NCBI GenBank assembly: GCA_002118135.1
Contig: BDIU01000118.1
Coordinates: 1 to 64,000, forward strand
Reading direction: 5' to 3'
DNA: 64,000 bases
Origin: Trebouxia sp. TZW2008
Lineage: Eukaryota; Chlorophyta; Trebouxiophyceae; Trebouxiales; Trebouxiaceae
The notes beneath the pieces are model-generated. The model was not told the origin of the DNA. It ran no database searches and saw only the letters and a program-made list of their open reading frames with translations. Below, piece by piece: positions 13,730 through 25,845 of the stretch. The position numbers and the translations under genes are program-made. Position 1 is the first letter of the stretch; each line of letters opens with the position of its first letter.

Positions 13730-14055
13730 CTGATCAAATCACTCAGCAAAGCCTGCGAGCGTGGCGGCCTTGGCGCCGACAGTTGCGGCAGAGCTGTGCA
13801 AGGCAGCCCAGCACTAACTTGCAGGCTACAAGCAGGGCTAAAGGTTGCAGCAGTCAACTTCCGCGGCAACTGAGGCACGTGCAAACTTGAGCCACTCGAT
13901 TACGTATTTGCGACTGCCTTAGACGTGGGTTTACGGTTCGGGCGGCATCAATAGCGCAAGGCTGACAAGCGTGCATTCGGTGCACCTGGTGCTGCTCGTG
14001 GCAGTCTTGTGTGCAGCGAGACTTGCCGGCGATCCCTGAGCAGCAGCTCACGACT
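13730..14055. promoter_or_regulatory. CpG-rich bidirectional promoter region
   Basis: The 326 bp between the divergent starts at 13729 (minus) and 14056 (plus) are visibly CpG-rich, with clustered CG dinucleotides around 13740-14020, unlike the gene bodies on either side. Probably the shared promoter of the unknown gene and the MATE gene. Confidence 0.45.
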
Positions 14056-16712
14056 ATGCACGTCGTCAGGGCTGCTGCACGCGATAGCGTCGACCTAAGC
14101 GATATAGACGGAGTTAGACCCTCCAGCAATGAAGAGTCTGACAGTTTGCTTCCTGATGCGTCTGCGTCTGTGCGTAGTCAGCGGAATGCAGAAGGCGAGC
14201 CCGACGCCTCCACGAGTGATCACTACGCTTGGTACAAACTGCCAAGCGAGGAATGCTTCCGGTATGATGATGATTCCTTTGCGAGTGCAACGCAACAAGG
14301 ACATCATTGAGTCAGCCAATCCAGCGAGGCTTGCTCTGATGCAGGCTCGTGCGTCTGGGAGTGCCTTTGTCAGCCCAGGCTATTCTCAGCTTCAGCTCCA
14401 CCCTTGTCAGTATGGCTTTCATTGGCCACATAGGAAAACATGAGCTTTCTGCTGCGGTGCTTGGCACCTCTCTCTTCAATGTAACCGGGCTGTCCATCCT
14501 GATAGGGCTTTGCAGCGCCATGGAGACCCTGTGCGGACAGGTGCAGCTTCAATACAGTTTGCTCCCACGCGACTTCACTATGCTGATATAGCCTGCTGCT
14601 TCAACAACAGTGACTTGGCGTCATCTTCTGATATCAAAATCACTGGGTGGAATGCAGAGTTTTGGCGCCAAAAACTACAGCAACCTTGGCATCATTCTGC
14701 AGCGAGCTCTGCTGGTCACTGCAGCAGCGTGTGTGTTGATCATCACGTTCTGGACGCAGCTAGACAAGCTGCTTATCATTCTAGGTATGCCCTCAGCTGT
14801 AATCGCACGCCACTGCTGTGTGCAGAGTATCTTTTAGTACTACTCACTCAGGCAAAGTCATTGACACACACTGGCAATGTGTGCAGGACAGGACCCTGCT
14901 ATCAGCATGCTGGCAGCTCGCTACATCCAGCTGCTGATCCCCGCCTTAGCCTTCAGCGGAACAACTGAGTGTCTGAAGCGATACCTCATGACACAAGGCA
15001 TCATCAATCCTTCCACAGTCATTGCTGCCACCACCACTGCAATGTCAGTGCTGTATAACTTGGTGACTGTCACGTGGCTCAAACTTGGCTTGGATGGTGC
15101 TGCTCTTGCAACCAACACAGCCCAATTCACCACAATGGCTGGGCTCATACTATACGTTCTCTGGAGGGAGAAGCAGCTCAAGGGCACAGATTTGCAGACG
15201 TGGCATGGCTGGTGAGGCTCACAAACTAGACTCAGATTGCTCTGCCTGGGTGTCAGATTTGCTTGGCGTAACTCCTGGTCTTGCGTCTTATGCGCCTATC
15301 TGTGGCTTGCAGGAATCTTCAGTGCCTGAGAGGCTGGTGGTCTTACGTCAAGATTGCAGTCCCATCCCTGGTGAGTCCCTGTCAATGCTATTTCTTCATG
15401 GCACTCCAGCTGCCTTGTTGGCATCTTTATGCATTGCTGCCCTGAAGCAATTGTCGCTGTAGCTGTGTCACTCAGCGACAGATGCTGGAATGCATGAACA
15501 CCTGCCTGTGCATCCTGTCAGCGTCTGTTTGATATTGTCTCAAGCTGAGTGTGCATGCAGGCAATGATCTGTGCGGAGTGGTGGTGCTTTGAGGCCATCA
15601 TCCTGCTAGCAGGGCGCCTGCCGCAACCTGAGGTGGCCATCGACATTGTGGGCATCTGCGTCAACATTGCCACCACAACCTTCATGTTCCCCTTTGGCCT
15701 TGCTGGTGAGCACACAAGCTTCTGTGCTTCCAGAGGTTGGACATCCTGATCCTGCTTACTGTCAGAGCAAGTTTTCATGGGCATTGTGCCTTCGCCCTCA
15801 GTGCTCAAGAGTCTGTGTCACACTGACAATAATTTGGCAAGTCAGCATGTAGAATTGACATCTTATTTTTAGGCTGTGCAATTGTGCTGCCTGCTCTGCA
15901 ATTTGGCATTGACAGCTTTTGACGCAGCATTCTGCTGTTATGCACTTTGTACAACATTGGTCTGGGAAACACTGACAAGTGCAGAGGGTTTGATGGTTTG
16001 CTGGTTTGGCTGCAGGGGCTGCTAGTGTGCGGGTGTCCAATGAGTTGGGGGCGGGGCGGCCTGCAGCAGCACGCCTGGCAGCTCAGAGCGTTGCAGTTTT
16101 AGCTCTCAGCCTAATGGCTGGTATTGCAGTGCTGCTGGCGTCCCTGCACCGCCTGCTGCCCCTCGTCATCACCTCAGACCCAGCTGTCATTGATGGCACA
16201 CAGCATGTCATCCCAATTGTGGCCTACATGCTGATCGGCGATGGCATGAATGCTGTGCTGGCGGGTGTGGTGCGGGGTTGTGGTCAGCAAGCTAAAGGTA
16301 CATATGCCGTAGCTCGTTGTTCCTGGTGGTATGTTGCGCTGTCTGCAATGGCACTTTATGGAGTGTTGTTTGTTTGCTGAGTTCGTCATTGGCACTAATG
16401 TCACTGTTGCTTTTCTGTGCAGGGGCTGCAGTCAATGTAGTGACGTATTGGTGTTTAGGGCTGCCACTGTCTGTGTTCTTAGCCTTCCCAGAACACTATG
16501 GTGTGCCAGGTCTTTGGTCTGGCTTGGCTTGTACAACCACTCTTCAGGCAACAGTGATGAGCGTGTTGGTGCACAAGTTTGACTTTGCACATGAAGCAAA
16601 GAGGGCGGCGATGCTTGCTGGCAATGAAGCAAGTGAAAAGTCAATCTACCCGGAAGCCTCTTTGCAGCTATCTGCTATTTCTCAGCCTGTTACCGCTGGC
16701 ATTGCAGTTTGA
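14056..16712 (+). CDS. MATE family multidrug/toxin extrusion transporter
   Basis: H+- or Na+-coupled antiporter that exports organic cations or metabolites across a membrane. Eight exons join in phase: 14056-14261, 14345-14540, 14658-14784, 14887-15211, 15313-15370, 15561-15705, 16016-16297 and 16423-16712. The joined protein shows about 12 hydrophobic segments and MATE motifs: LVRLGVPLSAQ at helix 1, SAMETLCGQSFGAKNY, CAEWWCFE, SNELGAG and GVVRGCGQQ. An acidic, Ser-rich cytosolic N-terminus of roughly 70 residues precedes helix 1. ATG 14056 is the first in-frame ATG of the open exon. Substrate cannot be told from sequence. The exon models are strong because every junction preserves the frame and rebuilds a conserved motif. 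Confidence 0.93.
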
Positions 16713-17760
16713 ATTCTAGGTGCTTGTCATCAGCTCAGTAGGTAGTCAGAAGTTGCCCTTCTTTTAGCTCAATAGATTAGAAAATAAGGCACAAAGTCTC
16801 TTGGTGACTGTGCTGTATGCATTGCTTGCAGCAAAGGAACACAAGTTGTTGGTTGCAGCACTTTGCATTCAACAATGTGCTTGCCTACTTTTGTTAGTTT
16901 GCAGGCTTTGTGTGCCTCCAGGCAGCTACAGTGTGAACACCTGTGGACACTCAGTCATCTAGCATGTTCAATACAACATCTGAAAGCAATATAAGCAGAA
17001 CACAGCTATCAAGTTGACTAGTTGCTTGCAGCGTCGGCCTAGCTGATCCCTCATGATGCAGGCTGATATACCATGTATGCATGCTTGTGCTCATGCGTGT
17101 AACATTGCTGCCATTCTGACGGTTGCGTATGATCATGCATGATATGCCTGTTTTCCTGATGCTGAAAGTAATGTGTGCTGATGACTCAAGCATCAGCCTT
17201 GGCGCTGACATGTTACAGACACAGTCTGCTAACTTAGTTGGTGTTGTTGCCATTGGTAGCTTCAGTCATACAGTGTAAAAGGAGGAACTGTGGGTCAATA
17301 ACTGGTCGTGTTGATGCACTTTGGTTGCTGTGTTGGGGCCAAGCAACATGCTAAGCATCCTTGACTAGACATGGCATAGCAATGACCCAGCTTGCACTCA
17401 CACAAAGACTTCTGTCACCAAAGCTTTAGCAGTTTCCAACCAAATCTGGTAGGAATGTGTACAGGCAGACAACGTATGCCATGCAGAGGTTAAATCGCCA
17501 CCAAAGGCATTGTGTAGAGGGATGTTGTCTTACAGCATCATCAGGTTTGCGGACAAGTCAAGTAATTCTTGCAAAATGGTGCTGCAGCATGCCAACAGTG
17601 TACACAAGCACCCAAAAAGCATTACTGACTTGGCAGTGGGCAACACAGCGTTTAAAACAGCACTGCTGTGGAGCGGACGTTTTGCAGTCACGCTAGAATA
17701 TCTGTGCGCCAATGCAGCAAAGAACAGTACACTATGTAGTAAGTCTGCCTTTCGGCATGT
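16713..17760. other. Convergent intergenic region
   Basis: About 1 kb between the 3' ends of the MATE gene (plus) and the lumenal protein gene (minus). It is AT-rich with no supportable gene. A TGTAAC at 17098-17103 fits the green-algal TGTAA poly(A) signal for the MATE transcript, though it is nearly 390 nt past the stop. Confidence 0.45.
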
Positions 17761-18654
17761 CTAGCCTGTGCAGAGCAAGGACTCCTTGGTGTCCACGCCT
17801 GTTTTTGGGTTCGTGCCAGAAGCTATGGCACACAGAGCTCTCTGAGCATCTTTTCTCAGGGCTACATCTGTCCAGTCACTGCCTTTGATCTTGACGTTCT
17901 TGAATCCTGCTCTTGTGACCTGTGTCACAAACAATGATGTTGAGCAATGTTTTTGTGTTGGCAGTGGCCAGATGTTTCTTGCTGTTGTCACATGCGCACT
18001 CACCAGAGCTCCCTCCAGGATTGCATTGGTGAAGTCAGCATCCTCCAGGTCAGCTGACTCCAGATCAGTTGCTCGCAAAGTTGCGCCTGAAAAGTTGGCT
18101 CCCTTTGCTAGTGCTCCAAACAACGACACCCCACTCAAGTCTGAGTTGCTGAAGTTTGTTTGTCTGAGTTCTGCCTTGGTGTATGCATTTTTGCGAAGGT
18201 CCTTGTTGGACAGATCCTCATAATTGTGAGGAGTTCCCAGGCCTACAGAGCCCATCTACATATCAGCTCATCTCGAAATGCATTGTACATCAAGTGGTCA
18301 AAGTATATGCAATGGGCACTCGCCTCCACCACCAGATACTGCAATGGCAGCATGTGGCAGCAAGACAGCTCCAGCCGCTAGGAAAGCAGTCAGACTTTTT
18401 ATGGCTGGTCCTGGTTCACGCCGGTCTGCAGAGGCTTGCTGCGCTCTCGTGCAGCGTGCGTATGTTTTCCGTGAACTTGCATTGCTAGGCGAAAAGGCTT
18501 TGTGCGCGTGGCATCCCTGCGTAGACAAAAAGCGTCAGAAGCCAGCAGCATGCCTTGCTTTGACTGCAGTGCTTGCCGAATGAATGGATATGCATGCCCA
18601 TGCATGAGGCCTCACCTTGACCGAAGTCGCTGGCAGCAGCATAGCGCTGGCCAT
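17761..18654 (-). CDS. Thylakoid lumen pentapeptide-repeat protein (TL15/TL17-like)
   Basis: Predicted soluble thylakoid lumen protein of unknown biochemical role. Exon 1 (18654-18616) gives MASAMLLPATSVK, and exon 2 starts after CGCAG near 18523. Together they form a basic transit peptide, then a twin-Arg plus hydrophobic segment ending in AIA, typical of Tat-type lumen import. Exon 3 (about 18240-18004) encodes tandem A(D/N)LXX pentapeptide repeats (LSGVS, ANFSG, ADLED, ADFTN). Exon 4 (17919-17761) ends with the family-like IASGTNPKTG and a terminal Cys pair region. The exon 2/3 intron appears to use a GC donor (GCGAGT), since only that choice keeps the frame. Closest known relatives are the plant 15-17 kDa lumen proteins. 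Confidence 0.88.
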
Positions 18655-19699
18655 GTTGAGTCACGGTGCAGTGCGGGACCACGTCTGTGATGCGGATCAG
18701 CGATCACACCTCGCATGCACAATGCTGACCCAGCGGTTCGCCATTGTTACACCGTAACTTCAGCCATCATGCTGACTTGTGCACCAACTTTGCACTAAGC
18801 TCAGCATGATAGCTCCAACCTGTGAAGCTGATTTAAGCCATGCTGAAGCGCATGCCAACTTCTACAACACTGCAGCTAGCATGCATTCAATGATCAGGCC
18901 AATACCCACCCTTTCATATTGACAAAGGCTATAAGATTTCTAGAGCTGATGGCTAATCTTGACTCATTGACCGAATATCACTAAGCCATGAGAGTGTCTG
19001 CGACATGACTATACCCAGAATTGATGAATGCAATGCCTCAGTTTGCACGGAGCTTAAACATTGCAGTTGCTGCCGCATCTGTACTGGGATGGAGTCTGAC
19101 TGCAAGCGCTGTTACAGCAAACAGTTTGTGTCATCAGCTTCATCAGCAGAACCTTCAGGGCGCCTTGACAATGGTTCAGGGCAAAGACAAAGCTTGGGCT
19201 GTGCAAAATCAATTCCAAGCTGCGTGCAAATCAGCTAGGTTGCTCGCTGGGGACGCTGTCAACAGACCACCCGCTTTGACACCTGTTCTTCTTGACAAAG
19301 CGCCAGAACTTTATAGTCTGTCGAGGGCCACTGTCTACACAAACTGTGTCTGCCCTCTCCCAGTTGCATTGTGATGTGTATTACGCAACGTCATGAGCCT
19401 TTCCTGCCTTGTCAATCGTCGCTGATTTTCCTTTTCCTGTGCATTCATTCCACAGTATGAGCACGTCACGCAGGAGTCATGCCAGCATTTTGCTCAGCCA
19501 CAAATCGCTTGCAGGGAATGCCTGTCTAGTCACACAGCATCATGGATCTGCAAGCCAATTGAGCCCAAACATAAAACATAGCTGCTGGCTCCAAGACTCA
19601 GATGGCTTCAACAGAAATGGCTTCTGCATGCACACTATGTTGATGTGGTACTCAATCTCCTTTATGCAGCACTGCAAAATGCACAGTCAATGCGCACAT
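18655..19699. other. Region upstream of the lumenal protein gene, no confident gene
   Basis: CpG is raised from 18655 to about 18760, as expected for a promoter. Beyond this I see only a weak plus-strand open frame (19024-19374) with a hydrophobic N-terminus and no family resemblance. The 3' end of the minus-strand TPR/CS gene probably lies near 19.4-19.7 kb but its stop could not be fixed. Confidence 0.35.
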
Positions 19700-22600
19700 C
19701 AAAGCTCACGACATTACCTGCAGCCTAGCACGCTCCTGCTGCTCACTGCTTTCCAGCTGCCTGTCAGCATCCTGAATAGCTTCCCTCTTCACATGCTCAC
19801 GCATCACCTATGCATGCAAGCAAGTCACCCCATGATGGCTGCAGAGACATGCATGAATGAACATCATGTACTGCACCCATCTGACCAGCTTAACGTGCTT
19901 CTGTGCACATGCTTGTCACATGATGAGCATGCATCAAGATATATACAAATGTTGATACACACCAACACTTTGGCTCTTCTTTCTGACCTGTGATGGCAGG
20001 TCAGAGTAGTCCTTGTCATAGTCGTCCCACTGGATGGGCTGGTGGTGACGTAGCAGGCGGGGCCACCACATCTCACTGTGCTGCCACTGCCTGCATCATG
20101 CAAAGCTCAAAATCAATCAGGCAGTCTATAAAATGGTGTCACTCTGCTGCAATTAGTCAAAAGATCATGTCTGCAATGAGTCCAGAAATGCTAATGTGGC
20201 AGATGAGTATTGCTGGGCGGCATAGCAGATCATCACAACACATAGTGCTCAACATGCAACACGTACAACCCCTAAGGATTTGGGAGTACTGAACGCCGAA
20301 ATGGAGTGTATGGTGCTTCAATGGGGCAAACGTTTTATTGGTGTGTAAGTCTTTTCAGCATCTTGAGTGTCGGCTGCCAAGCGCAAGACGCTGCGGCGTC
20401 AAGCTGCAGTTCCAGACCAGACCTGTTGCAGGCCAAAGTTCTTACTTGCGCAGCATCCCTAGGTTCATCTTGTGGAGGTGCAGCAGGCAGGCATCTTGGC
20501 CAGTGCCGGCCCATGCTAAGTGCTGGCTGCTAGACACAAGACGGTGAGATGGTGTCATGCAGCTCCAGGCAAAGACTTTTGCTGCGCTTACTTGCGCAAC
20601 AGCTCGAGGTTCATCTTATGAAGGTGCAGAAGGCAGGCATCTTGGCCGGTGCCGCCTCCATGCTCCCATACACTCTCCTCTGTCACAACGCCCCTCTCCA
20701 GCTGCCCTTCAAGATACACCTCCCCACTCATCCTGTTCATGACTGCATCAGACCAGACCTTGCTTCCAATGTAGACAGTGTATGTGAATGCAAACTATGA
20801 GTGCCAGTGCAGACAATCAACGCCTTTCTCCAATTGCATCTCCAGGTACACCTTCCCGTGCACCTTGTTCATCACTGCGTGGACCAAAGCCTTGCTACCA
20901 ATGTAGAATGTGTATGTCAACAGAGACTATGAGTGTCAATGCAGAATCAAACGCCAACACAGAGAATGAAGGCCCCTTTCCAACTGCCACTTCCAAGTAT
21001 ACCTCCCCACTCACCTTGGTCATGACTATGTGAAACAAAGCCTTGCTGCCGATGCTGACTGTGTATGCCAGTGCACAAGATTGCCAATGCAGGCTGCAAC
21101 GCCAATGCAGACTTTGAATGCAAATGCGGACTGTGATTGCCAACGCAGACTGCAAATGCCAATGCAGACTATCAGTGCACAGGAACATACGCTGCTTGGT
21201 AGGCAATGTCTACAGCTTCATGGAATCACTGTTTTGATATTTGCAGGCTGTAGCTCATCAGAAACAGACTTTGAAGGGCCAGGGCACACATTGTTACAGA
21301 TTCGCTGCATGCATATGGGAGATAAAGTTGATGGCTGAGATCATCAGAAGCATCACAGACAAGGATGTCATGGCCGGTATGATTTAGATACACATACCTT
21401 TGATATTGTAGGGTTGAATTGTGACTTGAAGGTGAGCAGCTGGACAAGCCACAGGAACTTTGAGGCAGGCAACTGTGAGGGCAGCGCTGGTTTGCCTCCA
21501 GCGGCAGCTGCCATCTGCCGCCTCAGCCCATACCTCCTCCCCTAAGTCTGCACCGCAAACAAAGCCAACATGTTCAGCTTGCCGCCTGACAATGTCAACA
21601 TGCCTGATGAGCACGGGCTTAACGCTACAGGTGTGCAGCTAAGCAAGCCATGACAACTCTAAAGCAGGCAACTGTGCGGGCAGTGCTGGCTTGTTTCCAG
21701 CAGCAGCTGCCTTCCGCCACCTCAGCCCATACCTCCTCCCAGAGATCTGCACCACAAGCAGCAATGCTTTGCAAAGATACAACAGGTCTTCCTTGCAAAG
21801 CAAAGAGACAGGAAGGTAGTTCATCTTTGCAAAGTCAATATGACCATGTGTTCAGCTGTAAACACAGAGCATGCTTGGCGGGCCGACGCAGAGCTTGTGA
21901 GTGCCCATCGCAATATGCCCATGCACTCTTTCACACATTTCTGCCTGCCAGGTATGAAAAGTTGCTGCACCAGGGTCAGTCAAAAGCAGCACAATTGCAG
22001 GTGATAGATTGCATGATTCCCGCAAGCATACTTTCTGCACTGCCTCATCAAGTTTTGTAAGTATACGCTATGCTAGCAGGCTTGCAGTGTGCTTGCCTGC
22101 TGCAGAATAGTGGACCCTGGACATGCAGAAGGGGTGCTTGGTGACCCTCTCAGGGACATTGCCATCAGCCCTTACTAGCTTGTACTGCTTGTATGGCACT
22201 ACCATATCCAACTTGGGCTTTGCCACCTGCACCCTTCGCCCAACTTGTGAGACATAAAAAGCACAACAAATAATGCCATCAAATGGTCACCTTGTGTGCA
22301 AACTTCTGCTCTGCAAACAAGACACTGTGATATGAAGACACTTTATCAGTATGCATCAGCATTGAAAGGAGCTGCTGGGAGGCACAGCAGTCAGATATAC
22401 CAATGACGTCAATGACAGCATCTCACCGCTACTATATCCTGAGACAAGTTGGGTGCTGTATCTGCTTTGCATGTCAATGCTGCAGATGGCTGTGCTGCCT
22501 CTGACTGACTTTCCCTACAGCCAGGAGTGACATCCACCGTTGCAGCATACAAGCTTGCTGCATCAGGGGAGCCCATGGCTGCAAGTAGCTTGCAATTGCT

Positions 22601-25600
22601 TATCACAAGGTCTGGCTGGGACTGCAAGGCTGCAATAAGCTCTTTGCCATTCTGTTGCTCCACACCAAGCTGAATGTGTACTGCAACTGTCACACCCATG
22701 TTGCCTGCTGCCTCTTGAACCGTTGCAGGCTGATCGTGCTGTGTTTTGTTGCTGACTGCATTGTTAGTGCTTTGCTGAGGTGCTGTGGAGTGGCTGTCAT
22801 CTGCTGCAGTGCTGTGGGAAGGCTGCACTTTTGCTTGGGTGTGGCCTGTGCTTTGGCCAGCCTTCATGCCCTCAATGGTGACTTGCATGATTGGCAGGTT
22901 TGCATGATCCGCCAGGCAGGTGCGCAGCTGCAGGCGGGCTGCTGCTGAAAAGCTGGTCAGCTTTGCCTGCACCGGTACAGCATCATTCGCCTGCTCATCA
23001 ATGCATTGAGAGCCAGATTCTGTCCCAGGTGTCACTCTCCTACTGCAGCATCATCTGTGCATGCAAGACAACCACTTCGCGGTGCAGGCTCAGGTGGCAT
23101 GCTCTGTTGTGTCAGGCCGAATTGCTGACCTGTGGGAACCAGATATTGGTCTCCAGTCTGAAGATATGCTGTTGGTCTTGGGGTGAAGCCAGGACGCCGT
23201 GAGCCAAAGGTGCCCTAAGCTTCATGCCCATCTGAGCTGACTCTTCATACACCTCTTCTGCCACCTGTGCTACAAATACACACAGCTGGCGACCTGCCTC
23301 AATGCAGACTTGATGATGCATTATCTGCATTCAGCATGATGCTTGCTGTCCACTCAGCTGCAAGACAGACGCACAGAGAGGCAACCATGTACACAGGCAG
23401 TACAGTATGTGGCCAAATGCACTGAGCACGATAGGGCTGTGCTGGTGATATGTGCTGTGAGCTCACCTGAGCAAGCTGCTCCAGGGTCAGGTGAGACTTG
23501 ACTTCCTGCAGCTCCTGCGCAATCTGCTTGTGCTGTGGTGCCAGATCCACTGCATGACACAGAGCCTGCACAATCACACAAATTAAGTTCACATGCTGGC
23601 TATCAGCGCTTGGCATGGCTCATGCTTTCAGAGCTGCACAAAGGCACTTGTGACTTTCCAGAACTATGCCTTGGAAGCAGAGCACAAATTTGCACAGCGG
23701 ATCCCAGAAGTGCATGTAAGGGTTCAGCAAGCAGAGTTGCCCATTTACAGACGGTGACACCCAATTGCGTTCATCGCTGCATGAGTACAAGGTCTGCTCA
23801 AACATCTGCCAGAGGAATGCAACAATGCAGAAAGCAAGCAGACCTTGGATGCCTGCATGTGGTCTTGATCAGGGTGGCCCTGCTCAGCTGCTAGGGCCTG
23901 CCCCAGCCGCCAAAATGCCTCTGCTGCCTCTGCCTCAACAGCACTTGCTATGCAACTGTCTGCACTGCCTGCTTGCTGTGTGCTTGCCTGAGTCAAACAC
24001 AAGCAGAACAATGACAACAGTCAAGACAGACCTGCTTGCTTGCATCTGACACAAGCAGGACATTGACCACAGTATGGAAAAATCTGCAAAACTTCTACTG
24101 GGAGGCAGCTAGATCTGCAAATATGATACAGCTTTGAAGCACGGCATACGTGTCGACAGCCTGCCTGATGTTTGAAGGCAGGACTGGAGGATGCTGAGCA
24201 GCTGAAGCATACCTGAAGTTGAGGCAGCAACAACTTGATAGCTTGCTTGCAGTCCCATCTTGCCTGCATTGCACATGTCTGTAAGCTGACTTGCCCAAGA
24301 ACCATTGTTATAATTGCATACTGCAGCGGCTACATCGTTTTGATGTACCTGAAGATAGCACTTGGTCTGCAACCCCATGCAAGCTCGCTGGATGTATGCT
24401 GTGTGGGCTGACATAGGCTGCTTCAGCCACTTGAAATAATGATTCTGGTATATTTCAACTTGCTTGAAGCCGTCATAGTCCTGTGACAAGTGCCTGAACC
24501 AGGCTTCTTGCTGCTCAGCATCTTCAACAGCTTCCAGCTTTGCTTGCTCAATCATATGCTGCATCATACAGTGATGGTGTGAATGCAGCTTAAGCTTCAA
24601 GCGGTATCACAGGCATGTCCATGAAAGCATTATGACCAGCTGTTGTGATCTGTTGCTTGGGACTGCATGCATGAAAAACACAATGCTCAATGCACATTGC
24701 AGAGCTGCAGTGCAGCACATTTGCTAGCTTCACAAGTTTGTCTGTCTGCAACATCAGTAGCATAGTAGTGTGTGTCATGCCTTCTGCCAGTCAGCAAGCA
24801 TCATTCTGGGCACATGCTTTGTGCAGGATGTGTCATGTTGTCACGTGCCATGTACACTGCAATGCAACCTGTTGTTCTGAAGTTTTGAGCAATGAGATGA
24901 CGCCTGCCCCAAGCTGTTCCACTGTGGCACGTTGTATGGTTGCATACAGCTGCTTCTCAACATCTGGGCTGCCTGCAAACAGCAGCCTGACTGGCGCAAG
25001 CACAAGGAAAAGGGTATAAATATTGCCTCGCTAGTTTCAAAAGTAATGGGTTTTGTTGGTAACAATTTTGCGCTTGATGAAGCAAAGAAGCAACAGAAAA
25101 TCTTGTGATGTACATCTATGTGCACAAAAAGTCTCCTCACAAAGTTGAACATAGTACAAGAAAACAGAACCAAAATCATTTTTTTTTTTGGTGACACGCT
25201 TGCAGTCAAGCCTGACATGCTGCAGTGAGGGAATGGCACACAATGCACTTTGTCTTGCTTCAGGTGAGTGTGCTTTGCAGACAGCAATGTGTAATGTGAT
25301 CAATAAACGATGGAGTGCAGTGAAGCTATGTCCATGCAGATTGCATACCATGATCCAAATGCCAACATTGCGCAAAGGCTTGAATGGCTTCTGAAGTGAG
25401 TCTGAGTCCTAGGCAAGCCATGCCTCGGCGCCAAAAGCCTTTGGGCCACAGAGGGCAGAGCTGGATGCACATATCAGCATCTGCCAGGGCTTCAGTGTAT
25501 CTGTATGCTCTGGCATAGGCCAGTGATCTGTTGCTGTACAGCTTGTGAAGGCCTTCCTTGCTGACAGATATCTGTATTGCTTCCGTATACCTGGCAAAAA

Positions 25601-25845
25601 GGGGTGATGTGAGTTTTTTGCTGCATGCTTCGCGATTGTGAGACTTTGATGCTTGATGCACGGCTGACATACCTTTGGTATGCCTCTCGGAAGTTGCCTG
25701 TTTGCAAGGCAGAGTCAGCTTTCCTCTTGAGGTGAAGAATCTTCAATTGTCTGCAATCATCATCACGGCTGAAATGGATAGGACTTCTCAGATAGGCAAA
25801 TATCTATGTGTGAAACAGGACAAACCTGAGACTTGCTTCTGCCAT
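19700..25845 (-). CDS. TPR and CS-domain protein (one gene, or two adjacent genes)
   Basis: Co-chaperone-like protein. Start ATG 25845; the 20-nt first exon joins in phase at ~25752 to an HOP/STI1-like TPR array (YSNRSLAYAR, PLWPKGFWRRGMAC) at 25.67-25.33 kb. Helical segments follow at 25.0-24.1, 23.9, 23.5 and 23.2 kb, then an uncharacterised middle with KPKLDMVVPYKQYKLVRADG at 22.25-22.13 kb. A CS/p23-like domain starts at 21.55 kb (CRWRQTSAALTV, VTIQPYNIKG) and continues at 20.8-20.59 kb (GEVYLEGQLERG, LHLHKMNLELLRK). The tail has EMWWPRLLRHH and WDDYDKDYSDLP (20.1-20.0 kb) and a helical exon at 19.8-19.7 kb. No start exon is seen ahead of the CS part, which favours one gene. Several exon ends are tandemly duplicated. 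Confidence 0.55.
20439..20666 (-). repeat. Duplicated 3' half of a CS-domain exon with its donor
   Basis: Two copies, at about 20588-20666 and 20439-20520, share the order GTGQDACLLHLHKMNL and end in CGCAAGTAAG. The copy nearer the 5' end of the gene (20588-20666) is continuous with the rest of the CS exon; the other sits downstream in the intron. Confidence 0.8.
20688..21065 (-). repeat. Three tandem copies of the 5' half of a CS-domain exon
   Basis: Copies at about 20688-20800, 20819-20945 and 20965-21065 each encode a variant of IGSK...(V)M.(R/K)(M/V).G.VYLE. The two nearer 20.8-20.95 kb also keep a CACTCATAG acceptor-like motif. Only one copy is continuous with the downstream half of the exon. 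Confidence 0.8.
21430..21775 (-). repeat. Two tandem copies of the first CS-domain exon
   Basis: The copy at ~21430-21555 reads through as EEVWAEAADG to VTIQPYNIKG. The copy at ~21640-21770 (EEVWAEVAEG) keeps the GGTGCAG acceptor, but its frame closes after the sequence matching the middle of the exon. Flanking sequence is also similar, so the unit is about 200 bp. Confidence 0.8.

Noticed and set aside
19021..19374. Plus-strand open frame with a hydrophobic N-terminus, like a secreted protein
   Set aside because: No family resemblance and no splice partner; ATG 19024 is preceded by no promoter-like CpG rise of its own.
25180..25192. T-rich run as a Pol III terminator
   Set aside because: An isolated homopolymer with no A/B box promoter upstream on either strand.
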